From positions 1-64,000 of the forward strand of contig JAAETH010000231.1 in the NCBI GenBank assembly GCA_024228575.1: DNA of 64,000 nt, given 5' to 3'. The DNA is from Actinomycetes bacterium (GTDB lineage Bacteria > Actinomycetota > Acidimicrobiia > Acidimicrobiales > Poriferisodalaceae). Both the position numbers and the translations under genes were made by a program. Each line of letters opens with the position of its first letter. Within the stretch, counting starts at the first letter, position 1. Positions 16,408 to 24,882 of this stretch are shown in pieces. The notes under the pieces are model-generated. The model saw only the letters and a list, made by a program, of their open reading frames with translations. It did no database searches and was not told where the DNA came from.

Positions 16408-17718
16408 ATGGCGCCACCTCGCGCCAAGTCGCGGTCGTGGCCACTGACCCTGCTGATCGTCGGCATGCCGTTGTGGTGGGCCCTGGGCCTCAGCGGGCTG
16501 ATCTGGATGATCGCCGCCCTGCCCATGGCCATCATCACCCTTGGGAGAACACCCATTCGCGCTCCTCGCGGGTTTGGTCTCTACATGCTCTTTCTCACCT
16601 GGGTGTTCGTTTCGATGAGCCAGGCAGAAGGACTGCGGTTCATCAGCGTCGGCTACCGGCTGGTCTTGTACATAGCGACCGCCGTTGTCTTCTTGTACGT
16701 GTACAACCTGTCCCACGAGGAACTACCGCGCACCCGCGTCCTGAAGCTCGCCGTCGTCTACATGATCTACTCCGTTGCAGGTGGCTATCTGGCTCTGATC
16801 CTGCACGACCTCGAGTTCACCTCGGTGGTCGAACGATTGCTTCCGGCCGCCGTGCGATCGAACGAGTACGCGAGCAGCCTGGTTCACCCGCGGTTCGCCC
16901 AAAACCACGAGTTTCTGGGATTCCCGCTCTATCGACCGACCGTACCCTTCACATTCACCAACGAGTGGGGCTCTGGAGTTGCGCTTCTGACTCCGCTGTT
17001 CATCGCCGCATTTGCGGGCCTTGATCGCAGGTGGCGCTCGGCAATCGTCGTAACCGGTTTCGCAGCCCTGATCCCGATCGTCATCTCGGTCAACCGGGGC
17101 CTGTGGCTCACCTTGCTGATTGCCGTCGGATACGGCGCAGTCATGCTGGCCAGCCGCGGCGACATCAAGTACTTCAAGGGCCTCGTCGGCCTCGGCGCCG
17201 CCATCGCCGTAGTGCTGCTGCTGACTCCACTGGGAGGGCTGGTGTCGGGCCGCATCGCCAACGGCCATTCCGACGAAGGCCGCATGACCCTGTACGGCCA
17301 GGTGATCGACCAGATACAGGACTCGCCGTGGGTCGGCTATGGCGCACCCCGAGTCAACGAGGAACGGCCGAACCTCCCAGCGGTCGGCACTCACGGACAG
17401 TTCTGGACCGTTCTCTACAGCCACGGCATCCCCGGGGCCCTGCTGTATGTTTCGTTCTCGCTCGGTCTGGCCTGGCGCACCCTGAAGGGCCAGGATCGGG
17501 TCGGCGTCTGGATACACGTCACAACTGCGCTCGTACCGATCCTCATGTGGTTCTACGAGCTGATCAATCAACCGATCTTCCTCGTGTTCGTAGCCGGAGC
17601 GATCGCTCTTCGCGGAGTCCCGCCCGCGTCGACACCATCCACATCAGAAGCAGTGGCCCCATCCTCAATTCCTCAACCGCATCAGCCGACGGGAACCCAC
17701 AAGCCCGCAAGGACCTGA
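16408..17718 (+). CDS. O-antigen ligase/polymerase (Wzy-like) membrane protein
   Basis: 436-aa polytopic protein with about ten to twelve hydrophobic segments. It has the Wzy_C-type periplasmic loop: NRGLWLTLLIAVGYG, then GRMTLYGQVIDQIQDSPWVGYG and THGQFWTVLYSHGIPGALLY. That pattern marks O-antigen ligase/polymerase proteins, which join glycan repeat units on the outer face of the membrane. It begins two bases after the glycosyltransferase stop. Polymerase is more likely than ligase in a Gram-positive setting with a flippase and chain-length protein; this is inference. Confidence 0.83.
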   Translation: MAPPRAKSRSWPLTLLIVGMPLWWALGLSGLIWMIAALPMAIITLGRTPIRAPRGFGLYMLFLTWVFVSMSQAEGLRFISVGYRLVLYIATAVVFLYVYNLSHEELPRTRVLKLAVVYMIYSVAGGYLALILHDLEFTSVVERLLPAAVRSNEYASSLVHPRFAQNHEFLGFPLYRPTVPFTFTNEWGSGVALLTPLFIAAFAGLDRRWRSAIVVTGFAALIPIVISVNRGLWLTLLIAVGYGAVMLASRGDIKYFKGLVGLGAAIAVVLLLTPLGGLVSGRIANGHSDEGRMTLYGQVIDQIQDSPWVGYGAPRVNEERPNLPAVGTHGQFWTVLYSHGIPGALLYVSFSLGLAWRTLKGQDRVGVWIHVTTALVPILMWFYELINQPIFLVFVAGAIALRGVPPASTPSTSEAVAPSSIPQPHQPTGTHKPART

Positions 17719-17721
17719 ACG

Positions 17722-19920
17722 TTGATCAGCACCGTGAGTGAACAACAGATCCAGAACCAGAACCTCTCGTGGATTGTCGACATCCTGCGTGGTGGCGACG
17801 GCACCGTTGTGACCTCGCGTGGGCACTGCCCACAGGGCCATGTCGAACTGGAACGGTTCACGGTGTATCCGAGCGCCTCCCAACCCCGCATGCTCATCAG
17901 CGGAGCCTCCCGAGTGGTCCGAACTGCCGTGCTCCGGCGCGCGGCATCACGAAACGAGGCTTCTTTTCTCAAGGCACTCACCCGACAGGTCAGCGCCAGC
18001 GCAGCACGCCTGGGTATCGACCACCTCGCTCTCGGGCCCGATCTCGTGCTGAGCGCACCAGTCGATGAGGCGGCCGAACGCAGCGAGTATCGCGAGCCCC
18101 GCATCTTGACCGAGTACCTCGAGACCGCGATCGACGACCACGAGTTGTGCATCGCTGTCAGCCTCGGCCCACTGCGCCCGAACCGCAAGCCGGTCCTTCA
18201 ACTGATGGATCGCAGCGGAGCTCTCGTCGCCTACGCAAAGATCGGATGGGACTCATCGACCCGCGAGATGGTCGAGTCCGAAGCGGCGACCCTCGCGAAC
18301 CTCGACGCGCATGTGTTCCGCGATCTGACGATCCCAAAGCTGCTGCACTTCAGCCGTTGGCGCGACCTGTCGGTTCTCATCACAGCACCTCTGACCAACG
18401 ACGGCCCCTCTGCTCCCTCTTCAAGCCTGGTTCTCAGTGGCCTGGTCGAGGTCGCATCGTTGACACCTCCCGAACCGCACGCCCTCGCCGATGCCCCTTG
18501 GACCCGGCGTCAGATTGCCAGAGCCGAGGCGCTCGGCGGTCCCGGAGCGGAGCTTGTCGAAACGATTGAACGCTGCGTTTCGGCCCATGGCGACCGAGTC
18601 GTCGCCTTTGGAACATCGCACGGCGACTGGTCTCCGTGGAACATGCGCCGCCTCGGACGACGCCTCGGCGTTTGGGATTGGGAACGTTCGTCGACCGACG
18701 CTCCCATCGGCCTCGACCTCGTGCACTATCACTTCCAGCGCGCATTCCACGAGAGCGGACGCTCGGTCGCCGGCGGGCTCGATGTCGTTCGACAGGTCGT
18801 CCCATCAGAACTCGCAGAACTCGGTATCGACGGTGACGAGCACGACCTCATCACCGTGCTCTACATGATCGAACTCGCGCTCAGATACTCCGAGTCGTCT
18901 CTCATCAGCGATGCAGAACTGACCCGCACCCGCAAGGAATTGACCGTGGAGTTGCATCACCACATCCCAAGGGTTGGCGGCTCCACAGAAGACCGTCGCA
19001 GCCAACGGCACGATCCGCCGACACCCGACAAGGGTCGCCTATTCACCCGCCGAATGCTCGGTGGTTCGGGTGTACCCACCCCTGTGCGCAACGCCGTCAG
19101 GAACACTGCCAAGAGCTACGGACGCGCCACCTCGAAGTACCGCATGCTGCCAACCGCCTACATCATCGGCGCCCAGCGCTGCGGTACAACATCGATCTTC
19201 AGGTATCTCACCCAACACCGCGCTGTAACGGGCCCGATGCTCGAGAAGGGTGTCCACTTCTTCGACACCAACTACACGGGTGACCTCGACTGGTACCGGT
19301 CACACTTCCCTACAGAGCGACGCGCACGACTGACCCGCCAGATCAATGGCTGTGACCTGACCGTGCTCGAGGCGTCGCCCTACTACTTGTTCCATCCTCT
19401 CGTTCCCGAGCGGATCCACGCTGCGACACCCGAGGCACGATTCATCGTGCTGGTTCGCGATCCTGTGGAGCGGGCCCTCTCCCATCACAACCACGAGGCG
19501 AAGCGCGGATTCGAGCCCGAGGACTTCGCCACCGCCCTAGACCTCGAACCGAGCCGATTGGCGGGTGAGGTGGAGCGCATGATCGCTGACCCCCTGTATG
19601 TCAGCTACGCCCACCAGCACCACACCTACACCGCCAGAGGCCACTACATCGAGCAGATCGACCGCTACGACATCCTGTTCGGCAGAACGAACGTGAAGGT
19701 GGTCCGCACGACCGACCTCGAGACGAACCCAGCCGAGGTCGTCGACGACATTCTCGGGTTCCTCGGGGTGCCGCTCATGGGCGACATCTCGTTTCAGCGC
19801 TACAACGTCAGACGGTACGCATCGATGGACGACGAGATCCGCGACCGATTGACCGCCGAATTCGCCGAGTCCGATACCGCCCTTGCAGAGCGGCTGGGCA
19901 GAACCGACCTCTGGGGCTGA
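17722..19920 (+). CDS. Phosphotransferase (APH-fold) - sulfotransferase fusion protein
   Basis: 732-aa two-domain protein. Residues about 100-420 look like an APH/choline-kinase fold: Lys173 in VAYAKIGW, Glu185 or 187 in VESEAATL, catalytic HGDWSPWN (300-307) and metal Asp319 in VWDWERS, all present. Residues about 475-732 are a heparan-type sulfotransferase: P-loop GAQRCGTTSIF (483-493), EKGVHFFD, ASPYYLFHP and 3'-phosphate motif VRDPVERALSHH. The frame is continuous. It could phosphorylate and sulfate the same glycan or a lipid-linked precursor; that pairing is inference. It begins four bases after the Wzy-like gene. Confidence 0.78.
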   Translation: MISTVSEQQIQNQNLSWIVDILRGGDGTVVTSRGHCPQGHVELERFTVYPSASQPRMLISGASRVVRTAVLRRAASRNEASFLKALTRQVSASAARLGIDHLALGPDLVLSAPVDEAAERSEYREPRILTEYLETAIDDHELCIAVSLGPLRPNRKPVLQLMDRSGALVAYAKIGWDSSTREMVESEAATLANLDAHVFRDLTIPKLLHFSRWRDLSVLITAPLTNDGPSAPSSSLVLSGLVEVASLTPPEPHALADAPWTRRQIARAEALGGPGAELVETIERCVSAHGDRVVAFGTSHGDWSPWNMRRLGRRLGVWDWERSSTDAPIGLDLVHYHFQRAFHESGRSVAGGLDVVRQVVPSELAELGIDGDEHDLITVLYMIELALRYSESSLISDAELTRTRKELTVELHHHIPRVGGSTEDRRSQRHDPPTPDKGRLFTRRMLGGSGVPTPVRNAVRNTAKSYGRATSKYRMLPTAYIIGAQRCGTTSIFRYLTQHRAVTGPMLEKGVHFFDTNYTGDLDWYRSHFPTERRARLTRQINGCDLTVLEASPYYLFHPLVPERIHAATPEARFIVLVRDPVERALSHHNHEAKRGFEPEDFATALDLEPSRLAGEVERMIADPLYVSYAHQHHTYTARGHYIEQIDRYDILFGRTNVKVVRTTDLETNPAEVVDDILGFLGVPLMGDISFQRYNVRRYASMDDEIRDRLTAEFAESDTALAERLGRTDLWG

Positions 19921-19921
19921 G

Positions 19922-21424
19922 GTGCTCGAGACAACGGCCACGCGTCCCGAGGACGCGTCGGAACAGTCCTCCCTGGCGCGCTCCGGGCTGATCGCGTTCG
20001 CTGGATCGGTCGTGAACGGGTTGGCCGCGTTCCTGGTCATCGTCGCCATCACGAACGTTCTCGACGACAAGACCTCGAGCGGCTTGGTCTTCACCGCCAT
20101 CGCCCTGTTCAACATCGTGTTTGCGGTGGCTGCTCTGGGTGCCGACGTGGGTCTGGTCCGCTTCACGGCCCAGAACCGTTCATCGGCCGTCGCGTTGCTG
20201 AAGACGGCCGCCATCCCTGCCCTGATGTCGAGCTGTCTGATGGCCGCTGCGATCGCAGTAGCCAGGCATCCGATCGCGAACATATTGTCCGCCAACGACT
20301 CGGACACGCTCGCTCAGATCCTCCTCGGCATGACTCCGTTTGTGCCTTTGGCGACTCTGGCTACCGTCATCCTGGCCGGCACGCGCGGACTGGGAACCAT
20401 GACACCGACCGCCCTCGCAGATCGAATCGGGAAACCCATCTCCCAACTCGCTCTGGTCGTATTCGTTTCACTGCTCGGCGCCGGACCCGCTGGCATCGGT
20501 CTCGCCTGGTCGGTCTCGTTCGCGGTCTCGTTTGCCCTGGCTGTCTGGTGGTTCTGGCACCTCACATCCGGTCGAGAATCCGATTTGGCCGTCACGCGCG
20601 AGGAGTACTGGGACTTCACAGCACCCCAGGCAGCCACGAACGTGCTGTACGTGTTGTTGCGCTGGGCCGATGTCTTGCTCGTTGCAGCATTGGCGGGCGA
20701 AGGCCCAGCCGCCATCTATACAGCAGTCTCGAGGCTCCTGATCGCCGGGAACTTCGTCAACGGCGCCATTGTCCAAGCCATCTCGCCACTCGTCAGCAAG
20801 GCGCTCGGCGACAACAACAGACGTGGCGCCGACGATCTGCTGAAGACCGGTACCGCCTGGCTGGTCGCCGCTGTGTGGCCCGGCTATTTGATCTTGGCCC
20901 TCGTCGGGGGCCCGCTGCTCGTCACCCTCTTCGGGGATGGATACTCGACCGGTGCAACAGCGCTGACCGTGTTGAGCTTCGCGATGATGGTCGCCTCCGG
21001 ATCGGGTCCCATCGAAGCTGTGCTGCTGATGGACGGGGGATCGAGGTTGTCCCTCATCAACAACCTCGCCGCGGTCACCGTGATGTTGACGGTCGACGCG
21101 TTGTTGATCCCCGAGCTCGGGGTCCGGGGCGCGGCCATCGGCTGGGGCGCAGGGCTCATGATCACGAACGTGGTCCCGTTGATCCAGGTGCACCGACGGC
21201 TCGGCATCAGCCCATTTGGAAGGGCACACCTCGTCGCCTCCGCCGTCGGCCTGGCATGTGTGGGTGGTCCCGCAGCACTCCTGCGCCTGACGGGAGCGGC
21301 AACCCTCCTCTCGGTCCTGGGCGTCGCCGTGGTCGGTTACGCCCTTCACTTGGCCCTCCTGTCGAGGTTCTCGACAATCCTGAAGCTCGATCAGTTGGTG
21401 TCGGCGGTCAAGTCAAGAGGCTGA
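19922..21424 (+). CDS. Polysaccharide flippase (Wzx/MATE-like, MOP superfamily)
   Basis: About 500-aa integral membrane protein with roughly twelve to fourteen hydrophobic helices, in the style of Wzx/MurJ flippases that move undecaprenyl-linked repeat units across the membrane. Early segment GLIAFAGSVVNGLAAFLVIV and later GNFVNGAIVQAISPLVSKALGD are typical of the superfamily. The start is uncertain: a GTG at 19922 sits two bases after the upstream stop, while an ATG at 19883 would overlap the sulfotransferase end by 38 nt. I chose the GTG. It completes the set of assembly genes. Confidence 0.83.
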   Translation: MLETTATRPEDASEQSSLARSGLIAFAGSVVNGLAAFLVIVAITNVLDDKTSSGLVFTAIALFNIVFAVAALGADVGLVRFTAQNRSSAVALLKTAAIPALMSSCLMAAAIAVARHPIANILSANDSDTLAQILLGMTPFVPLATLATVILAGTRGLGTMTPTALADRIGKPISQLALVVFVSLLGAGPAGIGLAWSVSFAVSFALAVWWFWHLTSGRESDLAVTREEYWDFTAPQAATNVLYVLLRWADVLLVAALAGEGPAAIYTAVSRLLIAGNFVNGAIVQAISPLVSKALGDNNRRGADDLLKTGTAWLVAAVWPGYLILALVGGPLLVTLFGDGYSTGATALTVLSFAMMVASGSGPIEAVLLMDGGSRLSLINNLAAVTVMLTVDALLIPELGVRGAAIGWGAGLMITNVVPLIQVHRRLGISPFGRAHLVASAVGLACVGGPAALLRLTGAATLLSVLGVAVVGYALHLALLSRFSTILKLDQLVSAVKSRG

Positions 21425-21488
21425 ACCTCTCCGGCGGTCCTGCGCTTGTCCAACGCTCCGCATCGAAGATCGCTCGAGCCGGCGATAC

Positions 21489-22499
21489 TCAGTTGAACCA
21501 GGGATCCTGGCTGATCGTCACCCACGCTTCGAGGGCATCGCCAGACGTGTCGAGACGCCAATCGGGACCACCGAGCGTGCGGAAATCCTTGTCGAAGTAC
21601 ACGAAGGCATCAATCTCGGGGAACCGCGTGCGCAAGGTCGCCGGAATCGAGAGGATCCAATCGGCTTTTGCCCCCGGTTCTGCTTCGGCCACACCCGTCT
21701 CGCCAACGATGATCGGAAGCCCGCGGGGCACCGCCCAGTCGTAGAAGTCTGCGAATATCGGCTCGAGGCCGATCCAATCCGGAGAGGTGGTTGTGGTCGC
21801 CCAGTTGTATCCGTCGGCGCAGAGCCAGTCGACCCGGTCGTCCCCGGGGTACCAAGGCATCGGGTCGCCCCCGTTCCAGAACAACGCCTCGTTTGGGCAC
21901 CATACGAACTCGGCGTTGGTCGCGCCTTCCTCGTCGAACAGTCCGCGGATGTGATTCCACGCCGCTACATAGTCGGCCCCAGAGTGAACCCACTCCCTGC
22001 GGCGCTGGCCATCCATTTCCCACAGCCAACGCATCAGTACCGGTTCACCGAGATCGCGTACCGCTCTCGCTTGGGTGCGGATCCACTCGTCGTGCCGGCC
22101 GTTCCAGATCTCGATCGTGTCGGTGCCGTTCCACGAGATCATCAGGATACGGCCTCCCTCGAGAAGCATGAGGTCGTCCGGGGTCGGGATCGCCTTGTCC
22201 CACGAGTGGAAAACATGAGCAATGTCGTACTGGCGTCCCGCCAATTCCTCGAGAAACGGCCACCGCGATTCGCGCTCGCGTTGGGTCAAGCCAGTCGATA
22301 TCCCGAGCAACGCACCCTCACCCAACCGGTCGGAGATTGGAACAGCGGGCAGACCCGAGGCCGTTGTCTGAGGAATCGATACCACCGGCTCTGTCACGAC
22401 CGAAAGAGACGTGGTGACCCGGCCTGATGAACCGGTCGAGCCGGTCGAACACGCCGCGAGGACCATCAGGAAGGCCGACACGGCCAATCGAGCGCGCAT
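21489..22499 (-). CDS. GH26-like secreted glycoside hydrolase lipoprotein
   Basis: 336-aa lipoprotein. The signal peptide ends in a lipobox LAAC with Cys17, then a Ser/Thr-rich linker of about 40 residues, then a (beta/alpha)8 domain like family 26 mannanases. Likely catalytic residues are Glu161 (VLMRWLWEMDG, acid/base) and Glu267 (LPIIVGETGVAE, nucleophile), with typical aromatic subsite residues around WCPNEALFWNG and WLCADGYNW. It faces the polysaccharide cluster from the opposite strand, 64 bases away. A role in trimming or releasing the glycan made there is attractive but unproved. Confidence 0.78.
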   Translation of the reverse strand: MRARLAVSAFLMVLAACSTGSTGSSGRVTTSLSVVTEPVVSIPQTTASGLPAVPISDRLGEGALLGISTGLTQRERESRWPFLEELAGRQYDIAHVFHSWDKAIPTPDDLMLLEGGRILMISWNGTDTIEIWNGRHDEWIRTQARAVRDLGEPVLMRWLWEMDGQRRREWVHSGADYVAAWNHIRGLFDEEGATNAEFVWCPNEALFWNGGDPMPWYPGDDRVDWLCADGYNWATTTTSPDWIGLEPIFADFYDWAVPRGLPIIVGETGVAEAEPGAKADWILSIPATLRTRFPEIDAFVYFDKDFRTLGGPDWRLDTSGDALEAWVTISQDPWFN

Positions 22500-22547
22500 G
22501 CTCAGACTGTCGGGCCAATGGTCGATTGGTCAAGTACGGTCAACGTC

Positions 22548-22925
22548 ATGGCCAAGATCATCCGGGTAGTCGTCCTCGTCATCCTCGGCACCTTGATCGT
22601 CCGACTGTTGCGCAGGTCCGACGGGCCGCAATCGTTGCCCACGATGCGACCGGTTGGTTCGCCGCAATCTGTGGCCGACGGCGCGAGGGTAGTCGATGCA
22701 CCTGCAGGCCCCACCGCACCGGCCGCGAAATCGCCCGATCAGGCGAGCCCGTGGGTCGATTCCCTCGACGGATCGTGCCCAGACTCACACCCGGTGAAAC
22801 TGAAGCTCTCCAGCGGCATCTACCACGTCGCCGGACAACACAACTATGGGCGCACGAACGCCGATCGCTGCTACTGCGACGAACAAGCGGCCGAAACCGA
22901 CGGGTTCAGGGCGTCAAAGGTCTGA
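22548..22925 (+). CDS. Small membrane-anchored protein with sunset-like domain
   Basis: 125-aa protein. An N-terminal membrane helix (AKIIRVVVLVILGTLIVRLL) is followed by a short Pro/Ala linker and a C-terminal domain of about 50 residues reading SCPDSHPVKLKLSSGIYHV, then GQHNYGRTNADRCYCDEQAA and DGFRASK. The CP.SHP.K ... YHVpG ... Y.RT ... C pattern matches the sunset domain often found attached to secreted nucleases and small actinobacterial proteins. The function is unknown. The ATG at 22548 is preferred over an earlier in-frame start at 22518 because the helix begins right after it. Confidence 0.68.
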   Translation: MAKIIRVVVLVILGTLIVRLLRRSDGPQSLPTMRPVGSPQSVADGARVVDAPAGPTAPAAKSPDQASPWVDSLDGSCPDSHPVKLKLSSGIYHVAGQHNYGRTNADRCYCDEQAAETDGFRASKV

Positions 22926-22931
22926 GCGGCC

Positions 22932-24131
22932 CTATCGGCTCGCCGCGACAAACTCGGCAATCCGCCCAACACCTTCGATGATGTTCTCGTCGCTGGTCGC
23001 AAACGAGAAGCGTGCATAACCGGGAGCAGCGAACGCCTCACCCGGCACAAACGCCACCTTTGCCTGCTCGAGGATGAGGTCGGCAAGATCGAGGGTAGAG
23101 TCGGCCTTGCGGCCCGAGAACTCTCGCCCGATGAGACCCTCGAACGACGGAAACGCGTAGAAGGCTCCCTCGGGCTCGAGACACTCGACCCCGTCGATTT
23201 CGTTCAACATCGAGTGGATGATCCCGCGACGTCGATCAAACGCCAGACTCATCTCGACCACGGCCTCGAGCGAGCCAGAAACCGCGGCCAATGCCGCTAC
23301 CTGACTGACGTTGGCAACATTGCTCGTGGCATGTGACTGGAGGTTCGTCGCAGCCTTGATGACAGTAGACGGTCCGATCATCCAGCCGACGCGCCAACCG
23401 GTCATCGCATAGGTCTTCGCCACCCCGTTCAGCACGACGCACCTATCGACGATCTCGGGTGCGACGACCGGCATCGAAGCGTGGACAGCGTCGCCGTAGA
23501 CGAGGTGCTCATAGATCTCGTCGGTGATGACCCAGATGCCGTGTTCGTGTGCCCAGGCACCGATGGAGGCGATCTCGTCGCGCGGATAGACGGCGCCGGT
23601 CGGGTTCGAGGGAGAAACGAACACGATGGCCTTGGTTCGTTCGGTGCGAACCGCCTCGAGCTGATCGACTGTGACCCGGAACCCCGAAGCTGCTGTCGTG
23701 GAGACCACGACAGGCACACCGCCGGCAAGCCTGATCGGTTCTGGGTAGGTGGTCCAGAACGGTGCGGGAAGAATCACCTCGTCGCCGGGGTCGACGAGAG
23801 CGAGCATGGTGTTGAACACGGCGTGTTTGCCGCCATTGGTGATGAGGATGTTCGCCGGATCGACCTCGAGGCCCGAATCTCGCATCGTCTTCGCCGCGAC
23901 GGCTTCCTTCAGCTCGGGCAGACCACCGGCAGGGCTGTACCGGTGGTTCTTGGGGTCGCGACAGGCCGCGGCGGCTGCCTCGACAATGTGACCAGGGGTT
24001 GCGAAATCGGGTTCACCGGTACCGAAACCGATCACGGGTTCGCCTGCGGCCTTCAGGGCCTTGGCCTTGGCGTCCACTGCGAGGGTGGCCGAGGGGGCGA
24101 TGGCCGACAGGGCGGCGGAGACTCCAGACAC
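22932..24131 (-). CDS. aspC: Aspartate aminotransferase (class I, actinobacterial type)
   Basis: 399-aa class I PLP aminotransferase, interconverting aspartate/oxaloacetate with glutamate/2-oxoglutarate. It opens [20 protein letters not shown], typical of the Ib subgroup, has [22 protein letters not shown], and the Schiff-base Lys239 in [17 protein letters not shown]; the Arg near the C-terminus is in YARFSFATS. The GTG at 24131 with AAGGA upstream gives the standard N-terminus; the longer open frame to 24182 is rejected. It follows algH on the same strand. Confidence 0.92.
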   Translation of the reverse strand: MSGVSAALSAIAPSATLAVDAKAKALKAAGEPVIGFGTGEPDFATPGHIVEAAAAACRDPKNHRYSPAGGLPELKEAVAAKTMRDSGLEVDPANILITNGGKHAVFNTMLALVDPGDEVILPAPFWTTYPEPIRLAGGVPVVVSTTAASGFRVTVDQLEAVRTERTKAIVFVSPSNPTGAVYPRDEIASIGAWAHEHGIWVITDEIYEHLVYGDAVHASMPVVAPEIVDRCVVLNGVAKTYAMTGWRVGWMIGPSTVIKAATNLQSHATSNVANVSQVAALAAVSGSLEAVVEMSLAFDRRRGIIHSMLNEIDGVECLEPEGAFYAFPSFEGLIGREFSGRKADSTLDLADLILEQAKVAFVPGEAFAAPGYARFSFATSDENIIEGVGRIAEFVAASR

Positions 24132-24210
24132 GAGATGTCCTTGGGTTGGTGGATGTCGACCCAAACGATACCCCCGCACCACACACCATCGAGCCCGATT
24201 TGAAGGTCGC

Positions 24211-24720
24211 CTAGTTCACGCTGAAGTCGTCTGGCAGGTGTTTGTACCAGCGGCGCCTGTCATTCTGACGCGCAACCACTTCGTACCATCTCTGCAAAGG
24301 AACCGGGCCGAACACATCTGCTGCGTCTGCGGGGACCACCCACCAGACTTCATCGGCCACCTCCGCCTCGAGCTGACCAGGCTCCCACCCGGCATAGCCG
24401 CGATAGATTTTCAGGGGCACACCGTCGATGACTTCGTCGAGATCGGCAGGCATCAGCTCGCCCGCATCTCCGAGGGTCACACCGAGAACACCCCTGGCTT
24501 CGACCGGTCCACCGATGCTGATTGTTGCTTCGGGTCCAACGAGCGGTTCGAGGCCTGGTATCAGCGAGGCCACCAATTCGTCACCGGGTCTGTTCAACAC
24601 CACACCTGCAGACCCGTGTTGACCGTGATCGAGCAACAACACGACCGTGCGATAGAACACCGGCTCGTCGATCAGCGGCGTGGCGATGAGGAGGCGTCCT
24701 GCCTGAGGCTGCACAGGCAA
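24211..24720 (-). CDS. algH: YqgE/AlgH family protein
   Basis: 169-aa cytoplasmic protein of the UPF0301/DUF179 family. The hallmark sequence [26 protein letters not shown] lies at residues 7-32, then [11 protein letters not shown] and the family's central [12 protein letters not shown]. The family is widespread and its molecular role is still unclear; AlgH was named from alginate regulation in Pseudomonas. Length is typical. It lies 79 bases upstream of aspC on the same strand. Confidence 0.9.
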   Translation of the reverse strand: MPVQPQAGRLLIATPLIDEPVFYRTVVLLLDHGQHGSAGVVLNRPGDELVASLIPGLEPLVGPEATISIGGPVEARGVLGVTLGDAGELMPADLDEVIDGVPLKIYRGYAGWEPGQLEAEVADEVWWVVPADAADVFGPVPLQRWYEVVARQNDRRRWYKHLPDDFSVN

Positions 24721-24882
24721 ATGGTTTCACATCCCAGGACCACTGTCGGACGCTTCGACACGTGAACCGCGATCGGCACCTCGGCCGTCCCCCCGCCGGG
24801 ATTCGCCACCGCTGTAGAAAGCTGCGGCAAAGTAGCGCTGCGGCAAGGCTCATGCCGAAACGATGCCCGCCGATGGTAGACC

